Origin: Sessilibacter corallicola
Lineage (GTDB): Bacteria > Pseudomonadota > Gammaproteobacteria > Pseudomonadales > Cellvibrionaceae
Assembly (NCBI RefSeq): GCF_021290925.1
Contig: NZ_JAJSLX010000001.1
Location: forward strand, 868,001 to 932,000
DNA: 64,000 nucleotides
Reading direction: 5' to 3'
Positions 38,735 to 47,340 of the stretch are shown here, piece after piece (within the stretch, counting starts at the first letter, position 1; the number at the start of each line of letters is the position of its first letter). The position numbers were made by a program, and so were the translations under genes. The notes under the pieces were generated by a model. The model was not told the DNA's origin and made no database searches. It worked only from the letters and a program-made list of their open reading frames with translations.

Positions 38735-38944
38735 GGTTTAGCCCCGCGCATGCGGGGAACACAGTCACCACAAATTCGGCGACACCTGCAGCGTCGGTTT
38801 AGCCCCGCGCATGCGGGAACACAGCCGTTGACTATCTTGCATTTCCCTCAGCCCCGGTTTAGCCCCGCGCATGCGGGGAACACCGCATCAAGAACAGTGA
38901 AACCAGAACCTGTACCGGTTTAGCCCCGCGCATGCGGGGAACAC
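38735..38944 (-). CRISPR. Orphan four-repeat CRISPR array, type I-E-like
   Basis: Four 28-base repeats (38735-38762, 38796-38822, 38856-38883, 38917-38944) contain the palindrome CCCCGCGCATGCGGGG and end GGGGAACAC; the second has lost one G. Three unrelated 33-base spacers separate them. Counting a C before repeats 2-4 gives the 29/32 periodicity of type I-E. Read on the minus strand each repeat begins GTGTTCCCCGC, as in E. coli I-E. The AT-rich bases right of 38944, ending AAGA before the repeat, look like a leader, and the repeat at 38735 is the distal end. No cas gene is in the window. Confidence 0.9.
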
Positions 38945-39080
38945 TCTTACTGTATCTGATTGTTTTTAAAAGGAAAATACCACCCTGTATTTTCTACCGA
39001 TACAATTGATGGTTTTTTAGTCTAAAAAGCGGCCACCACGGCAGTAGTGGCTTGCGGTATTTGGGAGATAATGTGGGGAT

Positions 39081-39755
39081 TTAAAGAAGGGCTTCTAAAG
39101 AAATATACGTCGCTGCCTCAACAGGGGATTCGCATTTTGGAACAACCCCTAGCAGCGGTGCGCGAATTCGGCCTTTTAAGGTTTCTATATTTTCTTCTGT
39201 ATACGCAGCCTCGGAATCCAAACAATTGGCAACCCAACCTGCTAACGGCAATCCAGATTGAGCAATGGCTTGAGCGGTAAGCAGCGCATGATTAAGGCAG
39301 CCTAATCGAACGCCAACCACAAGAATAACAGGCACATTTAATTGCACGGCAAAGTCGGCCAAGGTCTCTCGTTGATTTAAAGGCACAAACCAACCGCCGG
39401 CGCCTTCCACTAACCACAAATCGGCGCGATTTAATAACGCCCCTTGAGCAAAACCGTGCAAACGAGAAGCACTCAATTTTTTACCTTCTTTTTCTGCGGC
39501 AATATGCGGTGCTATGGGCTCTTTTAAAATAACGGGGTTAATGGATTGGTAAGGCAATGTTAATGTCATGGCGTTTGATAATGCCACGGCATCTTCGTTT
39601 TTAATGATACCTTCGTCGTCAAAACCGCCTGCGGCAATGGGCTTTAACGCACCGGTTTTTAAGTTTGCTTGTTTGGCTTTTTCTAAAATTGCGCAAGAAA
39701 CAAAAGTCTTTCCCACTTCAGTGTCTGTGCCGGTTACAAAAAATTTTTTAGCCAA
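39081..39755 (-). CDS. bioD: Dethiobiotin synthetase
   Basis: The 224-residue product converts 7,8-diaminopelargonate and CO2 to dethiobiotin with ATP. The P-loop is FVTGTDTEVGKTF at residues 5-17, and the family motifs TGALKPIAAG and VEGAGGWFVPLN are present. It is the last gene of the bio operon, 19 bases after bioHC. A CRISPR array lies 136 bases past its stop. Confidence 0.96.
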   Translation of the reverse strand: MAKKFFVTGTDTEVGKTFVSCAILEKAKQANLKTGALKPIAAGGFDDEGIIKNEDAVALSNAMTLTLPYQSINPVILKEPIAPHIAAEKEGKKLSASRLHGFAQGALLNRADLWLVEGAGGWFVPLNQRETLADFAVQLNVPVILVVGVRLGCLNHALLTAQAIAQSGLPLAGWVANCLDSEAAYTEENIETLKGRIRAPLLGVVPKCESPVEAATYISLEALL

Positions 39756-39774
39756 AATAGATTCTCTTTTAACG

Positions 39775-41445
39775 TTACTTCACAAGATGTAAATAATAAA
39801 CTTCGTAGGTTAACGGTAAGCCAGCATCTTCTCGTAGTGATTCATAGGCTTGGCTTAGCATTTGGAAATTTCTCTTTCCAGACAATCCTTTGGCTCGGCC
39901 ACGATTCACATTATGAGCGCCGATGTCTTTAAATTCACGCATCAAGGTTTTGACATCATTGAAATACAAGGTTTTAAAAACACGCGTTAACTCAACGTTT
40001 GCAAACCCCACTTTTTGCGCGGTATGCAATAATATCTCGCCATCAATAAATTGATTGATGTGCTGGTGACAATCAACTTTTTGCCACGATAATTTCAGTT
40101 CGTTTAAACTTTTTGGTCCTAACGTACTCAAGTGTGCTTGGCCATTAGTTGACATAACCCGAAAAATTTCAGCCAATAATTTGGCGGGATTTTCACACCA
40201 TTGAATCGCAAGATTAGAATAAATCTGGTCGATACTGTGATTTTTCAGCGGCAGATTTTCAGCATCGGCCTGCACAAATAATGCGTTTTTTGAGTTTACG
40301 GCTTTCGCTTTCGACAACATACCCGATGCAATATCGAGAGCATAAACTTGTTGATCACCAGTGTTTTTGTTTTCACAAGACTGCAGCTGCGAGGTAAAAA
40401 ACCCAGTACCGCAACCCAAATCTAAAATAGTATTGATATTGTCGTTTTTGTTTTCCCGAAATGCATCGAGCAACTCGTCACCAACATCACGCTGAAACTG
40501 GGCACTGGCGTCGTAGCTTTGTGCGGCATCACTAAACGATTTAGCAACACTCGCTTTGGAACGCTCAGGTTTGACTCGCTGAATAAAATCGCAAACAGAC
40601 GCTATTAATTGTGCTGGATTCTCTAGATGAAGTGCGTGACAACCTTTTAGCACTTCAAATTCGTGAACTACCGGTGCGGACTGATTCAGTAATTTTAATG
40701 GTGCTGCGCACGCAATTGGGACTAATTGATCGCCAGAAGCAAACAGATGCAAACCTGGAACAATACTTTGCTCGTACGCTTGGCGGTTATCGATGCTATT
40801 TAACCAATCCAAACCCAAGGCGTAGTGTTGATCTGAGTTGTAAGCGTCGGAATAAAACGCTCGTACAGATTTCAACGTGGATTTTGCGTGAATGCTATCT
40901 TCAGTGTCGGAATGCCCAACCAACTGAGCAAAACGTTTTAAAGTTTTCTCAGTGTTGATTTGCGTTGTTTTTTTAAAATTATCAAAGATTGCCGTTGGCA
41001 TGGCGTACGGCCAATCTTCACTCTCAGAAAACTTAGCATTGGCAGCAATCGTTACCAATGCCGCAACTCGCTGAGGATAGGCATGTGCCAATTGAGCAGC
41101 AAGCATTCCACCCAAAGACCAGCCCAAATAAATACCGGTTTTCGGTAACAACGGCAATAACGCGTCAAGTGTCATTGATAAATCTTGATTTCCGCCGAAA
41201 CCGGGTAAGTCAATGACGTGGAGATCAAAATGTTGATTCAGTTGAACACCAAACAACTGCCAACACTGCGAATCACTGCCCCAACCGTGCAAAAGCACCA
41301 ACGGTTCACTGGCAAGTTTTTCACCGGAACATGCGTGAAAACCCGCAGGTAAATAGGGTATCTCTAAAGAATTTAACACCTGTTGTTCGGCGTTGCTGTG
41401 CGAAATAGTAACCAACTGATCGATTGATTGAGCCATAGAATTCAT
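39775..41445 (-). CDS. bioHC: Bifunctional BioH-BioC fusion: pimeloyl-ACP methyl ester esterase / malonyl-ACP O-methyltransferase
   Basis: The 556-residue product fuses two steps of pimelate synthesis. Residues about 20-280 are an alpha/beta hydrolase with LVLLHGWGSDSQCWQ, the nucleophile Ser in YLGWSLGGMLAAQL and the catalytic His in KGCHALHLENP: this is BioH, which removes the protecting methyl. Residues about 295-556 are a SAM methyltransferase with ILDLGCGTGFFTSQL: this is BioC, which adds it. The fused form is known from Saccharophagus and Teredinibacter. Fusion of the enzyme that adds the methyl and the one that removes it implies that release must wait until pimeloyl length is reached. 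It starts 6 bases after bioF. Confidence 0.95.
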   Translation of the reverse strand: MNSMAQSIDQLVTISHSNAEQQVLNSLEIPYLPAGFHACSGEKLASEPLVLLHGWGSDSQCWQLFGVQLNQHFDLHVIDLPGFGGNQDLSMTLDALLPLLPKTGIYLGWSLGGMLAAQLAHAYPQRVAALVTIAANAKFSESEDWPYAMPTAIFDNFKKTTQINTEKTLKRFAQLVGHSDTEDSIHAKSTLKSVRAFYSDAYNSDQHYALGLDWLNSIDNRQAYEQSIVPGLHLFASGDQLVPIACAAPLKLLNQSAPVVHEFEVLKGCHALHLENPAQLIASVCDFIQRVKPERSKASVAKSFSDAAQSYDASAQFQRDVGDELLDAFRENKNDNINTILDLGCGTGFFTSQLQSCENKNTGDQQVYALDIASGMLSKAKAVNSKNALFVQADAENLPLKNHSIDQIYSNLAIQWCENPAKLLAEIFRVMSTNGQAHLSTLGPKSLNELKLSWQKVDCHQHINQFIDGEILLHTAQKVGFANVELTRVFKTLYFNDVKTLMREFKDIGAHNVNRGRAKGLSGKRNFQMLSQAYESLREDAGLPLTYEVYYLHLVK

Positions 41446-41451
41446 ATCGAG

Positions 41452-42654
41452 TTATTCCGCCAGTGATTCGTTGGCCTGAGAGCAAAACTGATCGTACGCT
41501 TGCGCCAACAAGTCGGTGAGCTTTTCAACTTGCTCTGGCGTGTGCGCTGCGGTGAGGGTAATTCGTAAACGTGCCGTGCCTTTAGGAACGGTTGGCGGTC
41601 GAATAGCGCCTACCAAAATACCGTTGGCTTTTAAAAACTCAGCAATGTTCAACATCGATTGCTCATCGCCAATCACCAATGGCTGTATGGCCGTGTTGGA
41701 TTCCATTAAATCAAAATCTAACGCGCTCACACGAGTTCTAAATAACTGAATTAAAGACTGTAGCTTTTCTCTTAATTCGGCGCCTTGCTGAATAATCTTC
41801 AAAGATTGGCGAGTGGCAGCAGCAATTGCTGGGGGTAACGCGGTGGAATAAATATAGGGACGAGCAAACTGAATTAAAGTTTCGATTAATGTTTCACTGC
41901 CAGCAACAAAAGCGCCGTAAGTGCCAAACGCTTTTCCGAAGGTTCCCACCAAAATAGGAACCTGCTGTTCAGACAATTGCAATTGCTCGCACAAGCCCGC
42001 ACCGGTTTTTCCTAACACGCCAAAACCGTGTGCATCGTCTACCATCAACCAAGCGTCGTGATTTTTCGCGGTAGTGATAATGTCAGCTAAGGGCGCGCAA
42101 TCGCCGTCCATGCTGAATACACCGTCGGTGACCACAATTTTTCGATTGCCTGGCAAACTCAAGGTTTTATCAAGGCTAGTAATATCGTTGTGAATGTAGC
42201 GACGGAATTTAGCGCCGCTAGAAAGCCCGCCATCCAACAGTGAGGCGTGATTTAATTTATCTTCGGCAACCAAATCGCCTTGCCCCAACAGCACATTCAA
42301 GCAAGAAAGATTGGCCGCGTAACCATTGGAAAAAACCAGCGCGCGTGCACGACCGGTAAATTCCGCTAATTCCTGCTCCAATAAATGATGCTCTTGATGA
42401 TGGCCAATCACTAAATGAGAGGCACCACTTCCCACACCAAATTTATTGGCGGAGTCGACAAACGCTTTGGTCACGTCGGGATGATTGGCAAGCCCTAAAT
42501 AATCGTTGCTGGCAAAATTAATAAATTCGCCATCGTGTGCTTGGCTGCTCAGCGACACGTCCGATCCCTGCGCCGATGCCATGACTTTGCGATTACGATA
42601 CAACGACTGACGCGCGCGCTCGGCTAACGCTTGCTTTAATTCTTGCTCAATCAT
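41452..42654 (-). CDS. bioF: 8-amino-7-oxononanoate synthase
   Basis: The 400-residue PLP enzyme condenses pimeloyl-ACP and alanine. It has the cofactor Lys in VGTFGKAFGTYGAF, the substrate region NFASNDYLGLANHPDV, and the D-D-A-H block LMVDDAHGFGVLG. It lies between bioB and bioHC, with short spacers in the bio operon. Confidence 0.97.
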   Translation of the reverse strand: MIEQELKQALAERARQSLYRNRKVMASAQGSDVSLSSQAHDGEFINFASNDYLGLANHPDVTKAFVDSANKFGVGSGASHLVIGHHQEHHLLEQELAEFTGRARALVFSNGYAANLSCLNVLLGQGDLVAEDKLNHASLLDGGLSSGAKFRRYIHNDITSLDKTLSLPGNRKIVVTDGVFSMDGDCAPLADIITTAKNHDAWLMVDDAHGFGVLGKTGAGLCEQLQLSEQQVPILVGTFGKAFGTYGAFVAGSETLIETLIQFARPYIYSTALPPAIAAATRQSLKIIQQGAELREKLQSLIQLFRTRVSALDFDLMESNTAIQPLVIGDEQSMLNIAEFLKANGILVGAIRPPTVPKGTARLRITLTAAHTPEQVEKLTDLLAQAYDQFCSQANESLAE

Positions 42655-42692
42655 AATGCTTTACAGGCTATTGAAGGCTTAAGTCGCAAGGA

Positions 42693-43760
42693 CTATTGCC
42701 CTACCGCAGTTTGAGTCGCGTCGTAAAAATACGCCTTATTTTCTTGCTCGCGAATGGCGTGCTCGATGTTCGCTTGTTCGGCTTCATCGTCGTTTTCGGT
42801 CTCGAATTTTTCCGGCTGTAAATTCAAGCGCTCAAACAGTTGCATATCTTTGTTGGCTTTTGGATTTGGAGTGGTTAACAGTTTTTCGCCATAGAAAATC
42901 GAATTGGCTCCAGCGAGAAATGCCATGGCTTGCATTTCATCATTCATATCTTCGCGACCGGCGGATAAACGCACGTAAGATTTCGGCATTAGGATTCGCG
43001 CAACCGCAATGGTGCGAATAAAATCGAATGGATCGAGATCCTCGTTTTCCGCCAATGGCGTGCCTGCAACTCGAACCAACATGTTAATCGGTACCGACTC
43101 AGGGTGCTGGGGAAGATTCGATAATTGTTGCAATAAACCTGCGCGATCGGTGTCGTTTTCGCCCATTCCAACGATGCCACCTGCACAAATTTTCATGCCC
43201 GATTTACGCACACGATCTAATGTTTCTAAGCGATCTTGGTATGTGCGCGTGGTGATGATTTCACCGTAGTATTCTGGCGAGGTATCGAGATTGTGGTTGT
43301 AGTAATCGAGTCCTGCGTCGGCTAACTCTTGCGCTTGCTCATCTTTTAGCATGCCCAATGTCATGCAGGTTTCAAGGCCCAAGGCTTTTACCTGGCGAAC
43401 CATATCGGTCACGTAAGGCATGTCACGATTTTTAGGCGAACGCCAAGCAGCACCCATGCAAAAACGCGTGGCACCGGCTTCTTTTGCAGCTTTTGCTTCA
43501 TCAACCACCGCTTGAACTTTCATTAGCTGCTCTTTTTCAAGACCCGTATCGTATCGAGCCGACTGCGGACAATAGGCACAATCTTCCGGGCAAGCGCCAG
43601 TTTTGATGGAGCAAAGCGTGCTCACTTGCACTTCGTTCGGGTTAAAGTGCTGACGGTGAACGCTCTGAGCTTGAAACATCAAGTCCATGAAAGGCGTGTT
43701 AAACAGGGCGACAATTTCGTCTCTGCGCCAGTCGTGGCGGCATTCGGTGACTTCGGGCAT
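42693..43760 (-). CDS. bioB: Biotin synthase
   Basis: The 355-residue radical SAM enzyme inserts sulfur into dethiobiotin. The [4Fe-4S] motif is [15 protein letters not shown], with the [2Fe-2S] ligands in [16 protein letters not shown] and the Arg in VRLSAGRED. The open frame extends 24 codons upstream to an ATG at 43832, but the ATG at 43760 gives a family-like N-terminus ([20 protein letters not shown]) and has GGAG ten bases upstream; the upstream choice cannot be excluded. The C-terminal tail after about 310 is Glu/Asp-rich. Confidence 0.93.
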   Translation of the reverse strand: MPEVTECRHDWRRDEIVALFNTPFMDLMFQAQSVHRQHFNPNEVQVSTLCSIKTGACPEDCAYCPQSARYDTGLEKEQLMKVQAVVDEAKAAKEAGATRFCMGAAWRSPKNRDMPYVTDMVRQVKALGLETCMTLGMLKDEQAQELADAGLDYYNHNLDTSPEYYGEIITTRTYQDRLETLDRVRKSGMKICAGGIVGMGENDTDRAGLLQQLSNLPQHPESVPINMLVRVAGTPLAENEDLDPFDFIRTIAVARILMPKSYVRLSAGREDMNDEMQAMAFLAGANSIFYGEKLLTTPNPKANKDMQLFERLNLQPEKFETENDDEAEQANIEHAIREQENKAYFYDATQTAVGQ

Positions 43761-43872
43761 ACTTGCCAAACTCCAATTCGGTGTTCTTAATTCAGGCGCT
43801 TGTGTGTTTGCAAGTAACCACTTACACCACATTCCAAACGAGCAATAGGTTTTGCTCTTTTAAAGACGGGAC

Positions 43873-43926
43873 AGTCTAACCAACTGCACTTAGCTGTCAA
43901 CCAACAAACGCAAACTAGGTTTACAA
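43873..43926 (-). promoter_or_regulatory. bio operon promoter overlapped by a BirA-type operator
   Basis: On the minus strand TTGACA (43895-43900) and TAGACT (43873-43878) are 16 bases apart. Two half-sites surround and overlap the -35: GGTTTACAA (43918-43926) and CTGTCAACC (43894-43902), 15 bases apart. The BirA consensus is TTGTAAACC, about 14-16 bases, GGTTTACAA; the first half matches 9 of 9 and the second 7 of 9. Binding would block the -35. The operator ends directly at the comF start codon. Confidence 0.75.
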
Positions 43927-44682
43927 GTGGCGAGAAAGGAATCACAGGCACAAGAATCAACCGGCCTTGTTCAGCGCATGGGACAGCGGATTTCGGCCCT
44001 ACTTCGGCGCTGCCATTTGTGCGAATCGGCAATTGCCCAAATCAATAACCAGCACCATCTGTGCGACCACTGCTGGCAAGCACTGCCCTGGAATCAGCAT
44101 TATTGCCAACACTGTGCGCACCCAACGGCCTCACCTGTTGCGCGATGTGGTAACTGCCTAGATAGCCAAAATCACTACCGGCGCTGTGTGTGCCCGCTTA
44201 TTTACGATTACCCCGTCGATCACTTGATTACCCGCTACAAGAACAATCAGCACCGATTACAAGGGCTGCTGGAAACCGTGATTCAACAAGGACTCACAGC
44301 GTTTGAACATCGCGACTGGGATGGGGTTCTGGCCGTACCGATGCACCCCAAAAATCAATGGCGACGTGGCTTTAATCAGAGCCATGTATTGGCGAGCTTT
44401 GTTGCAAGAACGCTGCATATTCCGCTGATAGAAGGATTTCAACAAAGCCAATTGCTGTCTTCTCAAAAAGCTCTCTCTCGCAAACAACGGCAAAGCAATC
44501 TCAAAAACGCGTTTCAAATGACGCAATCGCTACACGGGAAAACACTGTTGCTGATCGACGATGTGGTCACCACTGGCAGCACCATCGAAGCTGCCTCACG
44601 AACGTTGCAATCGGCCGGAGCCCACAGCATTGATGTATTAGCGCTTGCGCGTACACCCAACCCGAAAACGCGTTTAAGCTAG
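43927..44682 (+). CDS. comF: ComF-family phosphoribosyltransferase-like protein
   Basis: The 251-residue product has an N-terminal zinc-ribbon with paired Cys (CHLCESAIA ... HLCDHCW, HYCQHCAHP, CGNCL) and a C-terminal phosphoribosyltransferase fold with the PRPP loop LLLIDDVVTTGSTIEAASR. ComF is linked to natural transformation by single-strand DNA uptake in several bacteria; ComFA is not required in gammaproteobacteria. The start is the GTG at 43927, immediately next to the BirA half-site. It is divergent from bioB, a common arrangement in the group. Confidence 0.93.
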   Translation: MARKESQAQESTGLVQRMGQRISALLRRCHLCESAIAQINNQHHLCDHCWQALPWNQHYCQHCAHPTASPVARCGNCLDSQNHYRRCVCPLIYDYPVDHLITRYKNNQHRLQGLLETVIQQGLTAFEHRDWDGVLAVPMHPKNQWRRGFNQSHVLASFVARTLHIPLIEGFQQSQLLSSQKALSRKQRQSNLKNAFQMTQSLHGKTLLLIDDVVTTGSTIEAASRTLQSAGAHSIDVLALARTPNPKTRLS

Positions 44683-44735
44683 TTACTACCAGCGACAGTC
44701 TGTAGAATTGCAATCACCACAAAAGGTGATTACCT

Positions 44736-45767
44736 ATGACAGACCCTCGCGATTTCGACGATAACTCCGACTTTGATGACGACGAGTTCGAAACTCACCC
44801 CTACGACTCACTCACGCCAGATACCGTACTCAACGCCGTTGAGTCTTTGGGATACCAAACCGACGCCCGAATTTTGCCTCTCAACAGTTACGAGAACCGT
44901 GTTTACCAAGTGGGTATCGAAGACGAAACACCGATTATCGCCAAGTTTTATCGGCCGCAACGGTGGAGCATCGAGCAAATTCTGGAAGAGCATCAATTTG
45001 CGCAAGAACTCGTAGACGTTGAGGTTCCAGTCGTACCGGCAACCGCAAACAGCGATGGCAAAACACTGCACGAGTGGCAAGGATTTCAATTTGCTGTGTA
45101 CGAACGCAAAGGCGGCCACGCACCCGAGCTGGATAACCTGGATCATCTGCTCGTTATCGGGCGATTAATGGGGCGCATGCATGCGCTGTCTAAAACCAAG
45201 GAATTTTCTCACCGCCCAGCATTAGACATTGAATCGTTCGGCGAGCAATCGAGAACGTTTCTTTTAGAAAACCAATTTTTACCTAAAGAATTGGAAACCG
45301 CTTACGATACTTTAACGCGAGATTTAATCGCACAAATCCGAACCGCGTTTTCTAACTTTCCTGCAAAATCAATCCGTTTGCATGGCGATTGCCATCCAGG
45401 AAATATTTTATGGCGCGACGACAGCGCCCACTTTGTCGATTTGGATGATGCCCGCAGTGGTCCGGCAGTCCAAGATTTATGGATGTTAATTTCTGGCGAC
45501 AGAAATCAACAGACCTTGCAGATGAGCGAAATTCTCGAAGGGTACCAACAATTTTGTGACTTTGATTTCACCGAATTAAATTTAATTGAACCTCTGCGTA
45601 CATTGAGAATCATGCATTACTCAGCGTGGCTCGCCAGACGTTGGACCGATCCGGCGTTTCCGCACAATTTTCCGTGGTTTAACAGCCAGCGTTATTGGGC
45701 CGAGCACATTTTAGAGTTAAGAGAACAACTTTCTGCCATGCAAGAGCCAGCACTGACCTTGTTTTAA
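44736..45767 (+). CDS. srkA: Stress response kinase A (RdoA/YihE family)
   Basis: The 343-residue product is a Ser/Thr kinase of the choline-kinase-like fold that protects against stress-induced death in E. coli. Catalytic segments IRLHGDCHPGNILWRDD and HFVDLDDARSGPAVQDLW are intact. The N-terminus has an additional acidic region (DFDDNSDFDDDEFE) compared with E. coli. It is 53 bases past comF and may be co-transcribed with it. Confidence 0.95.
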   Translation: MTDPRDFDDNSDFDDDEFETHPYDSLTPDTVLNAVESLGYQTDARILPLNSYENRVYQVGIEDETPIIAKFYRPQRWSIEQILEEHQFAQELVDVEVPVVPATANSDGKTLHEWQGFQFAVYERKGGHAPELDNLDHLLVIGRLMGRMHALSKTKEFSHRPALDIESFGEQSRTFLLENQFLPKELETAYDTLTRDLIAQIRTAFSNFPAKSIRLHGDCHPGNILWRDDSAHFVDLDDARSGPAVQDLWMLISGDRNQQTLQMSEILEGYQQFCDFDFTELNLIEPLRTLRIMHYSAWLARRWTDPAFPHNFPWFNSQRYWAEHILELREQLSAMQEPALTLF

Positions 45768-45867
45768 TGGCAATAAAACCCAATAAAACACATCACTAAT
45801 TGCAAAGTGATGTTTAAAACCACAGACAAACAATTGCTAAAAGCCGCCAAGACGTTGGAGCAAGATT

Positions 45868-46641
45868 GTGATAAATAAAATTTGGGAAAAAATCCGCTGT
45901 GAAGCGAAAGAAAACGCCCAGAAAGAACCCATATTAGCTAGCTATTTACACGCGACCATTTTAAATCACAACTCACCCATGGCCGCGTTGAGTTACTTAT
46001 TGGCGAATAAACTCGACAGCCCAACGGCTTCTGCGCTGTTGATTCGAGAAGTGATCGAAGAAGCCTTTACCGCCAAACCCGAAATGGCTCAATGCATTGC
46101 CCACGATTTAGACGCCGTGCGCAATCGCGATTCTGCCTGCGACGAATTCTCAACGCCATTTTTGTACTACAAAGGCTTTCACGCACTGCAAGCGTATCGC
46201 GTCGCAAATTGGCTGTGGACTCAAGACCGCAAACCCTTCGCCCTATTTTTACAAAACAGAATCTCCGTCGTTTTTTCTGTGGATATTCACCCTGCGGCAA
46301 AAATTGGCAAAGGTATTATGTTTGATCACGCCACCGGTATCGTCATCGGCGAAACCGCTGTGGTTGAAGACCACGTCTCGATTATGCAGTCAGTCACCTT
46401 AGGCGGCACCGGTAAAGAAGGTGGCGATCGCCACCCAAAAATTCGTCGCGGTGTTTTAATTGGTGCAGGTTCAAAAGTGCTCGGCAATATTGAAGTGGGA
46501 GAAAATTCTCTCGTGGGTGCAGGCAGCGTAGTATTAAAACCCGTAGAAGCCAACTGCGTGGTTGCAGGCGTACCTGCAATTAAAGTAGCCGACCGCGCCA
46601 GTGATACTAATCCCGCTGACGAAATGTGTTACGACTGGTAA
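45868..46641 (+). CDS. cysE: Serine O-acetyltransferase
   Basis: The 257-residue product makes O-acetylserine from serine and acetyl-CoA for cysteine synthesis. An N-terminal helical domain is followed by the left-handed beta-helix hexapeptide repeats (IHPAAKIGKGIMFDHATGIV, VIGETAVVEDHVSIMQSVTL) with the catalytic His and Asp in the DHATG segment. Start is a GTG at 45868 with GGAG seven bases upstream. A terminator closes it. Confidence 0.96.
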   Translation: MINKIWEKIRCEAKENAQKEPILASYLHATILNHNSPMAALSYLLANKLDSPTASALLIREVIEEAFTAKPEMAQCIAHDLDAVRNRDSACDEFSTPFLYYKGFHALQAYRVANWLWTQDRKPFALFLQNRISVVFSVDIHPAAKIGKGIMFDHATGIVIGETAVVEDHVSIMQSVTLGGTGKEGGDRHPKIRRGVLIGAGSKVLGNIEVGENSLVGAGSVVLKPVEANCVVAGVPAIKVADRASDTNPADEMCYDW

Positions 46642-46696
46642 ATACGGAAGTATTTGGGTTGATTAGAAATTTCGAACTGAATGGATGAGTAAAATT

Positions 46697-46727
46697 AAAA
46701 AGCCAGATTAAGTCTGGCTTTTATTTT
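46697..46727 (+). terminator. Terminator of cysE
   Basis: AAAAGCCAGA-TTAAG-TCTGGCTTTT followed by a T-rich stretch, about 55 bases after the cysE stop. Confidence 0.88.
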
Positions 46728-46805
46728 ATCACATCAAAAATATATCAATATCTTAGATTATAAATTACTGATTCTTACCTTCTTTATTAGCAGAAATTTG
46801 CTCTC

Positions 46806-47048
46806 CTAAGGTAAAACAATACTCGGAGTAATTTTCATTACTTGAGATTGCTTTTCCGCTTGTTCGAATTGATACAATAGCTTGTCGTAAAAAATGATAT
46901 CTTCCTGTATCTCGATTCGCTCATCCTCAGACAAAGGTTTTTCCAAGGAATTTTTATTGTCGGATATAATTTCACGCTCCAAACCTGCCAAACGATATTG
47001 AAGCGCGGAACGAATATAGGAGATATCTTTGAATGTTAACTCAGTCAT
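46806..47048 (-). CDS. Small hypothetical protein, coiled-coil-like
   Basis: The 80-residue product is unrecognised. It is highly charged (LAGLEREIISDNKNSLEKPL, SEDERIEIQEDIIFYDKLLY) and predicted by eye to be largely helical with heptad-like spacing. A GAGG site lies ten bases upstream of the ATG at 47048. It stands alone between the cysE terminator and trhP on the opposite strand. Cytoplasmic; no function proposed. Confidence 0.55.
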   Translation of the reverse strand: MTELTFKDISYIRSALQYRLAGLEREIISDNKNSLEKPLSEDERIEIQEDIIFYDKLLYQFEQAEKQSQVMKITPSIVLP

Positions 47049-47340
47049 GTTATACCGGCCTCATCTATTTCCATAAATTTTCCAACTCTTCTTATACCTC
47101 ATAAACCAATGAATGTCGTAAAACGGTGTTAAGAATGTAATGTGGTTACACCACCACTCCACTCAAATGCATCTATCTGTGATTCTCCTACCACTTGGAA
47201 CACTTCTCCTCAATATCAATTTGATCTATATCAACACACCCAGCAACAAGCTCACTTAGCGATCTCTCAGCTATTCCTCAGTTTTCTCGAATCGGTAAAA
47301 TGCGCGCCAACTGAACTCACTTTTGATCAATAGTTATCCT

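Noticed and set aside
38735-38944. REP/BIME palindromic repeat cluster
   Set aside because: Repeat spacing is constant at 60-61 bases with unrelated 33-base intervals, and the sequence matches type I-E repeats, so CRISPR fits better.
39047-39280. 77-codon open frame opposite the end of bioD
   Set aside because: It overlaps a well-supported gene in antisense and lacks protein-like features.
47142-47333. 63-codon open frame before trhP
   Set aside because: It has no ribosome-binding site, an unconvincing composition and overlaps the trhP start region; judged spurious.
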